A stretch of 64,000 nt of DNA from Plectrocnemia conspersa. Lineage: Eukaryota; Arthropoda; Insecta; Trichoptera; Polycentropodidae. The position numbers and the translations under genes are program-made. Positions 1 to 10,850 of the stretch are shown here, piece after piece. The first letter of the stretch is position 1. Every line of letters begins with the position of its first letter. The notes beneath the pieces were generated by a model. The model was given only the letters and a program-made list of their open reading frames with translations. It was not told where the DNA came from and made no database searches. The stretch covers positions 310,001-374,000 of the forward strand of contig VTFK01000193.1 in the NCBI GenBank assembly GCA_009617715.1. Direction: 5' to 3'.

Positions 1-1331
1 TATTATTAAATATTAGGGTTATAGTTCTAAATTGTTTTCATGTTGTTTGTGTATATATTTTTTGTCAATGGATAACAGTTTAAGCCAAATCGGGTTTTGA
101 GCGCTTTCGTTGGCGACAGCGGAAGAATATAAAATGTCAACATCGAAATTGTTCTGCGGACGCAGACTCCATTAGAGGATAGCAATAAACCTCAAATGGA
201 AACTTCATGACGTGAGTCTGTGTGGTGTTTTTTAATAACCAACCCCGGCAGCCCTTTGTGTCTGCTGAGCAAACGGGAGATGATTGCGGGAACAAATACG
301 GGCGAAAGGACGGGAGGACGAGGGTGTATTTTCTTTCAGCCAAGGTAATGAAGAAAGGGTCCCGCGGAACCTAGGAGACAGAAAACGGACCCTTTCACCA
401 ACATTCACAATGCGCAATGATTAATTACGTGAAAACTTTTGACATAATACCAAAAAATATGAAACGTATTTTGTTTGCATAGTGCAACTTTAAAAATTAA
501 AACTTAAATTAAAAGTAATTATAAAACAACACTTACGATAATATTCATCATGGAGTATGATAATCGAGCCTGAAACAATAATAAAAATATATATTAAAAT
601 TGAAAATTATATAATATATAATAAAAAAGCTACGGGAGTACGACTATCGAATAAATTGATTTTCTTGAGATATATTGAACAAAAAAAAACATGGATTGTA
701 GTTGATGATCTAAGGATATTTCTGCCGAAAAAATTTTTAAGAAATTATATGTCTATTCGCAATTGATTATATTTCAAGAATACTTCAAAGTGCAAATCTT
801 AGACACTTACTATTTTATCAATATCACTGGTGATTATGTTTTCTAATTTCCTGCTGTGTTTAGATGATTAAAACTTAATAAAAATGCTTATTTCCAAAAA
901 AATAATAATTTCATAAGCACTTGTACCGAAACTTGGATCAAAATTGTATACAAAGTAACTTCAGTAATATGTTAATATCCTACGATTTTTTTAAGTTCAA
1001 TTTATTACAATATCTTTATTGATTGAAATACATATTAGATAAGTATTTGTAATATTTAAGTAACTGTTAAATAACAAGAATTGTGGGTTACGGATTAGAA
1101 GAATAATAGAAAAGTGTTAAAACAAGGTTGTTTTATATGCTTACATAAAGGGTGGCATTTTATTAAAACAAATCAATTTTAAGGCATATTTTATTGCATG
1201 TTTAAATTCGATGATCTTATGACTAAAATAGAGCAAGAAATAACGTTTCTATTTAATCTTTAAATAAAAATATAACCAAGGTGAAAAAAATATATATTTA
1301 ACAATAAAAATAAGAAAATTTTCAAGCAATT
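1..1331. other. AT-rich non-coding stretch with a GC-richer patch at about 100-420
   Basis: No gene is supported here. A GC-richer patch at about 100-420 gives two overlapping minus-strand ORFs of 60-70 codons with no recognisable domain. A 69-codon ORF at 557-766 is made almost entirely of I, K, N and Y codons, as expected from random AT-rich DNA. The remainder is A/T-rich sequence without visible repeats. Confidence 0.6.
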
Positions 1332-1339
1332 CAATAAGC
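1332..1339. repeat. Left 8-bp TSD of the 1340-3139 hAT
   Basis: CAATAAGC, identical to 3140-3147 on the other side of the element. Confidence 0.9.
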
Positions 1340-2340
1340 CAGGGGTCGGCAAAGTGCGGCTCCGGAGCCGCATGCGGCTCTTTGGCTCCTTGAGTGCGGC
1401 TCTGGCACAAATATCCACGGGCCCGGGCGCTAATTCTGGTCGAGTGTCCTTTCCATGCAACGTTGAATGTGTACGTGAGCGTTGACGTAGTATCTGTTTC
1501 GTCCGATAGGGGCGCAGCGCAGCGTAGTAGTATGACAGCTGTCAATCTGCGTACTTGGCGGTTACAGACGGGGCCAAAAGTATGACTGGCGTCAGAAAAG
1601 GGTTTGTTGCCATTTTGAAAGAAAAAAATAATTACGAGATATTGGTTTATCATTGCATTATTCACCAAGAAGCGCTTTGTGCGCAGATATTTCCGGAAGA
1701 AATTAGTAAAGTTATGGGATTAGTGATCACGATCATCAACTCCATTGTAGCTAAAGCTCTTAATCATCGTCAATTCAGAGAATTTTTAGTTGAAATGAAG
1801 AGTGAGTACGCTGATTTTCTGCTTCATAACAAGGTTCGATGGTTATCAAGAGGGAACGTTTTAAAACGCTTTTGCTCAAGATTTTGAAAGGGAAACATTG
1901 TTTCACTTTCCGAGCTCGCTGAAGCATCGCCAAGAAAATAATTCCTCTATTGACAAACACCATTTCAAAACAACAATTTTAAATATGAGGAAAGCATTTC
2001 TCAGCAGGTTTCAAAGCGACCTTAGCATTCGTCAAAAATCTTCTTAATGCTACAATAAACTGAGTTGAAATTTTCTCCTTTTGGCATTGACATTAGTAAC
2101 TTTGAAATATAATTGCAGGATTTAAAAAACAAGAAAATATGGAGCTCCAAATTTGAACGTCTTTGTATTGATTTGGAAATATCGGAGAAGAACGAATGTG
2201 ATCTTAGTTCACAACACAAGTGGTCCGCTTTGAAAGACCTGGAGAATGAAGTCATGATCATTTTCAACGTTTGGAATAGTATTCCTGACTCTTAAGATCC
2301 GCTGAAAAAAGCTTGCGTTTGCTGTTCTTTCCTTTTTTTG

Positions 2341-2348
2341 GTTCTACA
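2341..2348. repeat. Left TSD of nested MITE
   Basis: GTTCTACA, equal to 2723-2730. In the host transposase frame this octamer encodes part of the GSTY motif. Confidence 0.9.
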
Positions 2349-2722
2349 CAGGGCCGGCCCGAGGGGCAGGCAGTACAGGCGATCGCCTGGGGCGCTAGAT
2401 CTTGTGGGGGGCGCCGTGATACCAAATAAAGGCGCAATATTCACTTAAAATTATCAAACAATATTGTTAAAGAATATAATCTGATATAAGTTTTTTATAC
2501 ACTACTGTGTACTCTTTAAATTATTTCACACGTAAAAAATCACAACAAAAAATAAATTATAAATTCTTAAATACCCACAATCGTAAAAAAGAGCATGTTG
2601 TAAAATATAATATATTATTTCTTTAATTTGAATTATATTTTTGCGCTCATCAAGTGTTAATAGGGGGGGGGGGGTAAATTTAGTTTTTGCCTGGGGCGCC
2701 AAACAACCTAGGGCCGGCCCTG
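2349..2722. mobile_element. Nested non-autonomous hAT (MITE), 374 bp
   Basis: Perfect 12-bp terminal inverted repeats, CAGGGCCGGCCC at the left and GGGCCGGCCCTG at the right, with sub-terminal GCCTGGGGCGC-type sequence at both ends. It is flanked by a perfect 8-bp duplication, GTTCTACA, at 2341-2348 and 2723-2730. The interior is AT-rich, contains a run of G at about 2664-2673 and has no ORF. It must therefore have moved with a transposase supplied elsewhere. It lies inside the hAT at 1340-3139 and is younger than it. Confidence 0.93.
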
Positions 2723-2730
2723 GTTCTACA
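2723..2730. repeat. Right TSD of nested MITE
   Basis: GTTCTACA, equal to 2341-2348. Confidence 0.9.
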
Positions 2731-3139
2731 TATTAATGCGAACAAATTTTTCAAGCATGAACTTTATCAAGAGTAAACTGAAAAGTTGTCTTATTGATGA
2801 GAACCTGGAATCATGCCTAAAATCAAAAACAACAACATATAAACCTGACTTACTGAAACTTTCCAAGGAGATGCAAGGACATTGTTTGCATTAAGTGTTT
2901 GTCAGTCATTGTCATGATTTAAATTTATGGATACCTTACTTTCATATTATTGTTTATCAACTAATAAATCTTTATTAAGTGTGAAATCAAGTTTTATTCA
3001 GTGTACCTGTAATTTAATGAAGGTTTAAAATTATAATAAAGGTTTACTAAATTAAAAAACAGATTTGGCTCTCAGAACTATTTTGAATCGTTGTAATGTA
3101 CATATTTGGCTCTTCGGCCAATAAGTTTGCCGACCACTG

Positions 3140-3147
3140 CAATAAGC
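3140..3147. repeat. Right 8-bp TSD of the 1340-3139 hAT
   Basis: CAATAAGC, identical to 1332-1339. Only 5 bp separate it from the left TSD of the next element at 3153. Confidence 0.9.
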
Positions 3148-3152
3148 GCAGC

Positions 3153-3160
3153 GTCGCCAC
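3153..3160. repeat. Left TSD of the 3161-4274 hAT
   Basis: GTCGCCAC, equal to 4275-4282. Confidence 0.88.
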
Positions 3161-4274
3161 TAGAGTCTCCAATTACTCGAATCATCAACTACTCGAGTAT
3201 CGAATATTAAAATTTTAAAATACTCGAGTACTCGAGTACTTTCGAGTATTTACCAAATGTACCAAAATAGCTATTATTCAAATTCGTGCACATATAAATA
3301 AATAAATAAACTACTTAGTATGTTAATTTTTACAATTATTTTAACTTCACGAACATACTTTTTAAAAACAATAATGCAAAAAGTGTCTCGAATTTAATAT
3401 TACTGCTAACCTTTGGTTTTAATATTCCCGTTATGGAATAAACCCTTTCCGTTGCTGTTGATGTTGGACTTATTGTCATAAACGCGTTGGATAAGGCTTC
3501 TAATTTATATCTGTTCGCTTTTTATAGATATAAAATTTTTTGAACTCTCTTTATACGTTCGCTTCTTTCATTCCCTTCTCTGCTTTTCTCTTATTTCCTT
3601 CGACTATTGACAAAATAGCATTTTGTAATTCTTCTTGAATAGATTTTTTTTCTTAACAATATACAATATTCTACTCCTTCTGATTAATGCGAAGAATTTA
3701 AATCTATATCCTTCGAAAATGTATTTGGGTGAATCCCTTTCACTCTAGAGCTAAACGGTTCGCAAAGAACTGACTTTACTTTAAATGCCTTTAAAACACA
3801 CAATTGTTTTGATTTCTATTTTAAGCTGAGGGATCAGTATAAACAATTTACAACACTTTACGCTACAACTGCATAGTCATAAAACCTAAAATTTTTTTTT
3901 GTTGATATTTCATATTGTTCATTGCCATAAATTAGATAAGTCGGGACTGTCGAACAGAAAACACAAAAGAAATTTCTCCGTCGTACCCACTAACATAGCC
4001 GACGACCGGAACTATGCAACTATGGAACTATGAAAAAAGTATACCTGATAGTAACCGCTCTAACTCGGGACTTCGGGCATAAACGCCAAATAAAAGCAAG
4101 ACGTTAACCTTTACCGGACCGAGTTAAAGTTATTTTTGTTTCTGAAATATTTCAAAATTTTTCAATTTCGAGTATTAATCGAGTAATTTTCAAAATACTC
4201 GATTATCAAGTACTTGAAAAATAGACAAAAATACTTGAGTATCGAGTACTCGATTACTCGAATTGGAGACTCTA
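3161..4274 (-). mobile_element. hAT DNA transposon with TAGAGTCTCC termini, decayed
   Basis: The left end TAGAGTCTCCAATTACTCGA and the right end TCGAATTGGAGACTCTA are inverted copies, followed inward on both sides by many short ACTCGAGTA-type motifs. A perfect 8-bp duplication, GTCGCCAC, flanks it at 3153-3160 and 4275-4282. The minus strand carries a hAT dimerisation remnant at 3336-3521 and weaker coding-like scraps up to about 3800. At 1114 bp it is far shorter than an autonomous hAT, so most of the transposase gene has been deleted. The TIR sequence differs from that of the 1340-3139 element, so the two are different families. Confidence 0.9.
3336..3521 (-). pseudogene. hAT transposase C-terminal dimerisation remnant
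   Basis: Reading the minus strand between stops gives 61 residues. They contain SPTSTATERVYS followed by G, KPKVSS and LFALLFLKS, and end at a stop at 3336-3338. This is the signature of the hAT C-terminal dimerisation domain: a P-T/S-S-x-x-x-E-R-x-F/Y-S motif, then a K-x-R/S segment and a terminal LxxLxFL helix. There is an in-frame stop just upstream (3522-3524) and no start codon, so this is a fragment. Further coding-like minus-strand sequence up to about 3800 is interrupted by stops. It is the coding remnant of the surrounding TAGAGTCTCC element. Confidence 0.8.
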
Positions 4275-4282
4275 GTCGCCAC
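4275..4282. repeat. Right TSD of the 3161-4274 hAT
   Basis: GTCGCCAC, equal to 3153-3160. Confidence 0.88.
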
Positions 4283-7200
4283 ACTCAGTACTGCACTCAA
4301 TTTCGGGAAACGACATTTGCTTACAGATTTTTAATGTAATCGATAAATTCAAACACAGATATTAAGATAATTATTAGTACATATTAAAATCAAGAGCAAA
4401 AAGCAACGAGTTTTGAGACTTAAATGGCATTTTAAAAGTGAAAAAAACAAAAATTAAGCATTACGTTGTGATTTTTTTAGAATCTTATATACTATATGTA
4501 CCTTATCATATTTTTAGAATAATATTTCTCAAGGTCCACTTTTTTTAAAACAAAGTCAACAGGGCTTAGTCAGTATTATCATAAATATCTCTAAAATTAG
4601 GCATTAAAAATAGCCAGAAATAAATTAAATAATCATAAAAATAGGTATGTATTTTTTGATATGGGTTGAAGTAAGAGTGAAGATTTTTTATGAATATATT
4701 TATTTTTTCATTGCGAATAAAAGAAAAAATTAAGACGTTTATCATAATTTATTTTAAATAAGATATTAATTGATTAGTAAGTATCAAAATAGTAGTGTAA
4801 TAAAAAACATATTTAGAACAGTTTAAGTCTGTTTTTTTACCAGTATTAGTTTATTTTAAGAACGATTTTTTTACGCAGCTTATATATTATGAATCATATT
4901 TGATGAACTAAAAATAAAATTGAACGCGTTTTCAATACCATAAACGTAATTCCAACAGTAATAACCGTCATTTATGATTTTCTAAATATCGTATATTTTT
5001 TCATACCGATAACGCCATTTACAAACGTCGAAGTGTCGTTTCCGTTCGTAATAGGATTTGATGAGAAATTGCGTATATTTGCCATCGATTCGAAAATGTA
5101 TGCTAACTCCTTAATTTAAACCCCATGGGATCTTACGTAAGACCTTTGAACCTTTTTGAATTTGTGCATTTATCGAAATGAGGCGCAGTCAACCGATTAC
5201 GGCACGATTTTAAAGCATATTAAAGCATATGCAAATATATAAATTTATTTTTCTAAATTTGATCACATCTATATGTAATCATGCCTGTATATTATTTTGA
5301 TATTCGACTTTCACCTGATGGAGAAAATCGAATTCTTCCCGTTTTCGATTTGCCCGAGTTAACCCCCATCCGTGCGGAAGTCGATCTAATTCTTGACGAA
5401 TTTTATTCGGAAAGATGTCGGGTGAATGATTGAAAATTGGTCTTAAATCTCATTACGGAATATAGGGGGGGTCATTGCTCCTTCAAGTTTCGGCTAAATT
5501 CGCCGAAGGAATTTTACGTGCGAACAATTTCCATTTGGATAATATAATAATTTAATTGATTGTCATTTAGATTGTGACTTTAACCGATAATATACGCCGG
5601 GGCTTACTTTTCACCACAATAGGTAAAGAATACACATTCTATACAACACTAATTTATTTATATGGCATATGATATTTACAACTTATCTCGATCGGTGACA
5701 TTGAATACAAATTATTTATCTAAATTACATTGATACAATTAAATATAGCTAATAACCATTCAATGCTTATTTACTATTTATTTTAAATTAATCTAAGCAC
5801 AGTACGTCATGTTTTACAAATCTTATAATCAATTCATAACTCACCCATCCCACGTAAATCATTTGATCAATTATTCACGTGGGTCTGAATTTTTTATAAG
5901 CCTCTCACACCTACGCCACGCATTATATTAATAATACACAGGAAGAGTTTTTGCGGCTAAGCGCTTTGAAATTTTAAACATCTGAAAACTTTCCTTTCAC
6001 ACTTTTAAGCTTACACAAAGCAAGCAAACGCGTCTATTAAATGCATCGGTAAACTTTCCGACAATTAGCCCGAGCTTTTTCCCCGTTGCGTGCGAGCCGC
6101 AGGTGGCGAAAGACCGATAACCGAGAAAAACTTTTTCTCTTTTCCAGAGTCGGTCAAAAAAATACGATTTTTTTATACAAATGACGGGAGACTAGGGACG
6201 CAATTTACACGCGGCTCTATTGTTATGCAGTTTTGATCCTTGCTCCCCAAGTTTAGAGCTCGTTCTTTAAAAAAAATGGGTAAAAAAATAGATTATGTGA
6301 AAAACTTTGGCAATTCGGAGCTTTCAATAACAACCGACAACTTTCTTAATTACGAGTTTTTTATTACGAAAATTTAAGTAAAATGTCCAATTTTTTTTGT
6401 TACGATTGTGTTTTTGTCAAAGTTAATTTTTAAAATTAGTGACATATTTTTTTATAATAACAGTAAATATAATTGAAGATATACATTTGCAAATTAATTT
6501 ATTCCTTATAATTTTTTAACCGAGTTTTATATTGAAGTGACAAAATGTTACGACAACATACAATATGATTATGTCTTTAGTATATTTTTTATATTAGTTT
6601 AAGTAAATAATTGTATTATGATCGATAGTAAGTGTAAGCATTTGAAAAGTCATGATTTGCCGCAACAATAATTCATTAAATATAGTTAATGTTATTTTTC
6701 ATAAACAGAATTTACTAAATATATTGTATGATATCCTATATAGTAAAATGTTTATTTTTTTGAATTTTTCTGAATAACATCCTATGAAAAAACAGACTTT
6801 TTTATTTATCATTTATTTCCTTGAGAATTTTATAGTATAATAAATCAATATTATATTCTGTTATGTTCTTCCAAGAACATAAATAATATAAATCAGACCT
6901 CTTTTAAACGACAGTATTAGTATTTTTTTAGTGATTTTCAAATATATATGTATATACCATATAATAGGAAAAATTGTTAAGCGCTCTTTGAAAGCAACCA
7001 AAATATATTAGTTTAATAGCTTAAAATACATCTCATGTAGATTAATTATGTTTATAATAAAAAAAACTGTGTGGGAGTTCCAACCACTTGCACAACTAAT
7101 TTAGAGATCAAAAATAAAAACTAACTTGTCTCGAGAGTACAATAATGGAAGAGAGAGCTCGTTAATATTTATTAATATTTCACAGACCACCTATTAGCAC

Positions 7201-7427
7201 ACACGTCTCGACACTCATAAATACTATAAAAAGCTACCCTTCTGTATGAAAAGGATGCGATAGACAAAATGATTATTGTTATTTTTACCCCTTTGGTAAC
7301 GATCGCCATAATTGGCCATTTAAAAGTTTCACTTTTAAGCTGCGAACATATGTCGTAAGTGTGTCCAAGAAACGATGCAATTTTCCCACTAACATATTCA
7401 TCAGGGATTCGCTAGAACTGTTTCGAT
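4283..7427. other. AT-rich non-coding stretch
   Basis: No mobile element or conserved gene is supported. A 50-codon ORF at 5281-5433 is listed separately. A GC-richer patch lies at about 6060-6260. Homopolymer A and T runs are common. Nothing else was seen. Confidence 0.55.
5281..5433 (+). CDS. Small ORF, 50 codons, possible DUF6894-like protein (uncertain)
   Basis: The ORF runs from ATG to TGA. Its composition is more protein-like than that of neighbouring ORFs, with Asp, Glu, Pro, Arg and Leu instead of Ile, Lys and Asn runs. It begins MPVYYFDIRLSPDG and later has DLPELTPIRAEVD. From memory this layout resembles the small bacterial DUF6894 proteins, which begin MPxYxFDIRDG and have an ELPDLxxARAEA segment. 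A stop lies in frame 7 codons upstream of the ATG. No splice sites, promoter or poly(A) signal were identified. It may be a chance ORF, an exon fragment, or a decayed transferred fragment. The function is unknown. Confidence 0.25.
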   Translation: MPVYYFDIRLSPDGENRILPVFDLPELTPIRAEVDLILDEFYSERCRVND

Positions 7428-7442
7428 CATATTCGAAATATA
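7428..7442. repeat. Left 15-bp TSD of the R1-clade LINE
   Basis: CATATTCGAAATATA, identical to 10851-10865. Confidence 0.93.
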
Positions 7443-10385
7443 GCCCATATCTCGGCCCCGGGCCTAGACGTGCACCTGATTTCAGCGTACTTTAAGTATG
7501 CGGACCCCGTTGAACAGCACTTGAGTGGGCTTTCGTCGGCGGTGGAAAGCCTCCGCGGGCGGAACCTGGTCGTGGGTGCGGACCTAAACGCCCTATCCCC
7601 CCTATGGGGAGAAAAATCGGAGACTAGGCTTAACCGCAATCCGGCTAGGAATCATCAGGTCGTCGACTTCATCTTGGGCTCGAGCCTAGATGTTGCGTTC
7701 GATGAAACGGGACCCTCAGTCCCAACCTTTGCCTCCCCGAATGGAGAATCGTCGCCGGATGCGACCCTGCACTCTCTCGTAGATCCGCTAACAATTAAAA
7801 ATTGGAGAGTTCATTCCGAAATGTGTCTCTCCGACCACAGATTAATTAGTTTTAATTTACAGCCAACCTATCGGGATCGGGCCCTAGAGGATCGCGCTAC
7901 TCCGGCGTCGCTGCTACCTCGACGCTTCAAATTTGGAAAAGCCGACTGGAAGAGCTTTGAAGTGGACCTTCAGAAGGAACTTGACAAAGCAGCTAGAAAT
8001 CTGGGTCCAGATGTGGAAGCTAAAGCCGAAGCACTACAGATCGCGATACTGGCGGCTGCCGAAGCGAACATACCCAGAAGCAGACCTAGACCTCAGAACA
8101 AAAGCAGCCCGACTGGTGGTCCCCAGAGATCGCAGTCGCCAAATCGGCGGCTAAGAAAGCTTACCGCATCTACGCTGCCGAAGCGAAGGCGCGTGGATCT
8201 GGACGCATTGACTCAGACACCCCAAAGGACGACCCATTCAGAGCGACCAAGAAGGCGCTAAGAAAAGCGACAAATAATTATAAGTACCTTATCAGAAACT
8301 CAAAGAGGAACCACTGGAGGGAATTCGTCACAAACGAAAGCTCAAACAATGTATGGGGTCGCCACTACCGCATAGTCAAAATGTCAGACAGATCCGCCAC
8401 TTCCATGTCAGGAATCGTCGACAAGAACGGCATCTGCGCTATAGATTCAAAAGTAGCGGCCGAGAACATACTCGAAGCTCTACTACCGATGGATCCGCCT
8501 TCCGAGGACACTCCTCGACAAGCGGAAATAAGAGCAAACTCAGCGGCGCCGGAGCCCGCACGTTCGACCTCACAACCTTTCTCGCGTACAGAGATTGAGC
8601 AGGCCCTCGGCAGACTACGCGCCAGGTCTAGCCCCGGGCTGGATTGCATAACGAGCGACCTCATCCGAAAGGCGTGGCCGACCGCGGCCCCGATTTTCGA
8701 GATCGTCTTCAACGATCTTATTTCAAAAGGCATCTTTCCGGGCTGCTGGAAGCCCGGTAAGATGATAATACTGGCGAAGCCGGGGAGTAAGAACAAGAAC
8801 GAGCCTAAGGCGTACAGACCGATCACCCTTCTCCCGGCGATAGGCAAGCTGTTCGAAAAACTGCTGGTGGAGAGACTTGAGAGCCACTTCAGAATGAATA
8901 AACCACTGTCAAGCAGACAGTTCGGCTTTCGCCAGGAAAAGCACAGACGACGCGTTACAATACGCCAAAACGACAGTCGACACCCTTCCCGGCAAGCATG
9001 TGGTAGGAGTACTTCTGGATATATCGGGAGCTTTTGATCACGCCTGGTGGCCCGGAATAATCGACAAGCTGAGGAAGCGAGGAGTCCCTTCCGACCTCAC
9101 CAAAACTATCTCGTCTTACTTTAAGGATAGACGAGTGGTGATCGACGCAGGCGGAAGCCTAGTCTGGAAGACCCTAGAGAGAGGATGCCCGCAGGGCTCG
9201 GTCCTCGGACCGATGCTGTGGAATGTCCAGTTCGACGACGTCCTGGAGACCCCTCTGCCCCACCACTGCGACCTCATTGCGTACGCCGACGATCTGTTGC
9301 TCTTAGTGAGCGCCGATAGCCGAACCGGCCTAGAAATTAAGACCGAGACAGCACTGTCTACCCTGCTCGCCTGGGGCAAGGAGAATAAACTCTCTTTTGC
9401 CCCCCACAAGACACAAGCTGTGCTGCTGAGAGGATCCTTGGACCCAAAGAGACCCCCCCAAATATGCATGAACGGACACAAAATTAAATTCGAACTAAAA
9501 GCCCGCTATCTGGGGATGATAATATCCAGGAACTTTGACCCATGCGTTCACCTGAGAATGGCAGGAATGAAAAGTAGAAATGCAATGTGCAGGCTGCATC
9601 GCCTAGGCGGAAAACACTGGGGCCTTAACTTCAGGGCGAAGGTGATAATGTACAAAGCCATTTTCGTCCCGATAATCACGTACGCGGCAAGTGCGTGGGC
9701 CGAAAAATCTTCCCGCGGACTACCGAACACCATCCTGCTGAGAACTCAGACGTCGCCGCTGAGGCTCCTCACGTCGTCCTACAATACAGCTCCGATTTCG
9801 GCAATGTGCGTGATGGCCGGCGTCGAACCCATCGATTTAACTGCCCAGATGAGAGCCGCGGTCTACCACCTCGGAGGAGGCCGCTCGGCCTCAATAGCGG
9901 GCAAGAGGCTCTTCCCTCCAGTGGGAGAGCCTAGCCCAAGTGCCGCTCTGATGACTATCCGGCGCGTCACTCGCGCTGCGGTGCTAGAAGAGTGGCAAAA
10001 ACGCTGGAACGAGTCCGCAACGGGACTACTGACCAAAAAGTTCCTCCCCCTGATCTCAGGGAGACTCGAGCTCAGGTGGTTCCGTTGTGGATTCCACACC
10101 TCACAGTTCATGACCGGCCACGGAGCTTTCCAGGCATATCATGAACGTTTTTGTTTAAGAGACCGCTCCGACTGCCCCTGCGGCCACGAACTACAGACGT
10201 CCGAACACATACTATGGGACTGCCCAATGATGGACGAGGAGAGAGCAGTCCTACACTCCAACCTCGAAATCGAGGGCGATGGCCCTCCACAACACAGACA
10301 TCTCGTGGCCACGAAGGGAAATCTTCTGGCGTTCGAGAGATACTGCGCCGCATATGGCGCCCGCACAGACGTCCGTCCTCAATAG
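7443..10385 (+). pseudogene. R1-clade LINE ORF2: endonuclease-RT, two frameshifts
   Basis: The reading is open from the 5' junction. The endonuclease part (7443 to about 8110) contains HLISAYFKYADP, VVGADLNALSPLWG and the catalytic SDH near 7830. The frame shifts at about 8100-8140, continues through the RT start (AYRPITLLPAIGKLFEK, about 8810-8860) and shifts back near 8938 in the FGFRQ segment. The RT then gives LDISGAFDHAWWP (motif A), GCPQGSVLGP (motif B) and the catalytic YADD at 9282-9293. Near the C-terminus CPCGHELQTSEHILWDC (about 10170-10225) matches the Cys/His motif of R1-clade ORF2 proteins. The stop is at 10383-10385. It would normally nick DNA and copy the element RNA at the target. 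This copy lacks the start of the endonuclease and is frameshifted, so it is inactive. Confidence 0.93.
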
Positions 10386-10850
10386 GACCACTTATTAGCC
10401 CCTTAAGGGCCACCCGCGAGCTCTCTCCTCTCATCGGAGTGAGCTAGGCAGCAGAAAAAAAATAAGAAAAAGGAAATAAACAAAACAAGCACAAAGGATG
10501 AGTTGATGAAATAAATATTTTTCTTTCCAGGATGCGTAAAATCATTTCTCTCCCGTAGAGACCCCAGGTACGCGGAGCGCGACTGCCCGCATACCTTCCC
10601 TCCCCCCACTTCCCCTATCCAACCTCCGTCTCCAAAAAGGATAGTGATGCCGGAGACCATCAGTAGATAAATCGCGACGGTCTACCCGTCCAGGTCGTTC
10701 ACGTGACGACCTAGGAAGGAGGCCTGGTCTAGCGCCTGTATGCGCAGTATGCAGGCGCGAAAGCCAGGCTAGGTACATCCGGTCGCTCATGGGCCGAAAC
10801 TCCTGAGCCTGATGCGACCGTGGAAGGAGGGCGTGGGCCCATGGACCTTC
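10386..10850 (+). other. 3' untranslated region of the R1-clade LINE
   Basis: GC-rich sequence between the ORF2 stop and the right TSD. It is interrupted by an A-rich segment at about 10450-10530. The opposite-strand ORFs here (up to 132 codons) are shadows. In this group the 3' end is normally what the reverse transcriptase recognises to start copying, but no specific structure could be established by eye. Confidence 0.75.

Larger units (their letters stand above)
1555..2894 (+). pseudogene. hAT transposase remnant (GTF2IRD2/SCAND3-like), interrupted
   Basis: Pieces of a hAT transposase lie in order on the plus strand. At 1555-1887 the reading contains TDGAKSMTG, then HCIIHQEAL, then VRWLSRGNVL, the familiar series of GTF2IRD2/SCAND3/ZBED-type transposases. 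At about 2113-2295 a second open piece contains SSKFERLCIDL and WNSIPDS. After the nested MITE the reading resumes in other frames with CEQIF and DENLESCLKS and ends at a stop at 2892-2894. The N-terminal zinc-finger and first catalytic part are absent, there are frameshifts between the pieces, and the FGSTY motif near the C-terminus is split by the MITE at 2349. Family assignment rests on recalled motifs, not on a search. Confidence 0.85.
1340..3139 (+). mobile_element. hAT DNA transposon, Charlie/GTF2IRD2-like, decayed
   Basis: The element starts CAGGGGTCGGCAAAG and ends with the inverted counterpart TTTGCCGACCACTG, which are typical hAT terminal inverted repeats. It is flanked by a perfect 8-bp target-site duplication, CAATAAGC, at 1332-1339 and 3140-3147. 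The length and size of duplication fit hAT. Plus-strand remains of a transposase lie at 1555-2894. A second, non-autonomous hAT is inserted at 2349-2722, so this element was about 1418 bp before that event (nested element and one TSD copy removed). The N-terminal coding part is missing and the coding region is broken, so it cannot make its own transposase. The ends are certain to within a base or two because the TSD is exact. Confidence 0.92.
7443..10850 (+). mobile_element. R1-clade non-LTR retrotransposon, 5'-truncated
   Basis: A 3.4-kb GC-rich block stands out sharply from its AT-rich surroundings. It encodes an R1-type endonuclease, reverse transcriptase and C-terminal Cys/His motif, followed by about 465 bp of 3' untranslated sequence ending CCCATGGACCTTC. 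A perfect 15-bp duplication, CATATTCGAAATATA, flanks it at 7428-7442 and 10851-10865, which fixes both ends. The 5' end falls inside the endonuclease domain, so ORF1 and the start of ORF2 are missing, as expected after incomplete target-primed reverse transcription. There is no terminal poly(A) tail. The target is ordinary AT-rich DNA, not 28S rDNA. Confidence 0.95.

Noticed and set aside
1249..1668. 139-codon minus-strand ORF across the left end of the hAT at 1340
   Set aside because: It crosses the transposon boundary and TSD and runs antisense to the transposase remains.
8365..8847. 160-codon minus-strand ORF
   Set aside because: Antisense shadow of the reverse-transcriptase reading frame.
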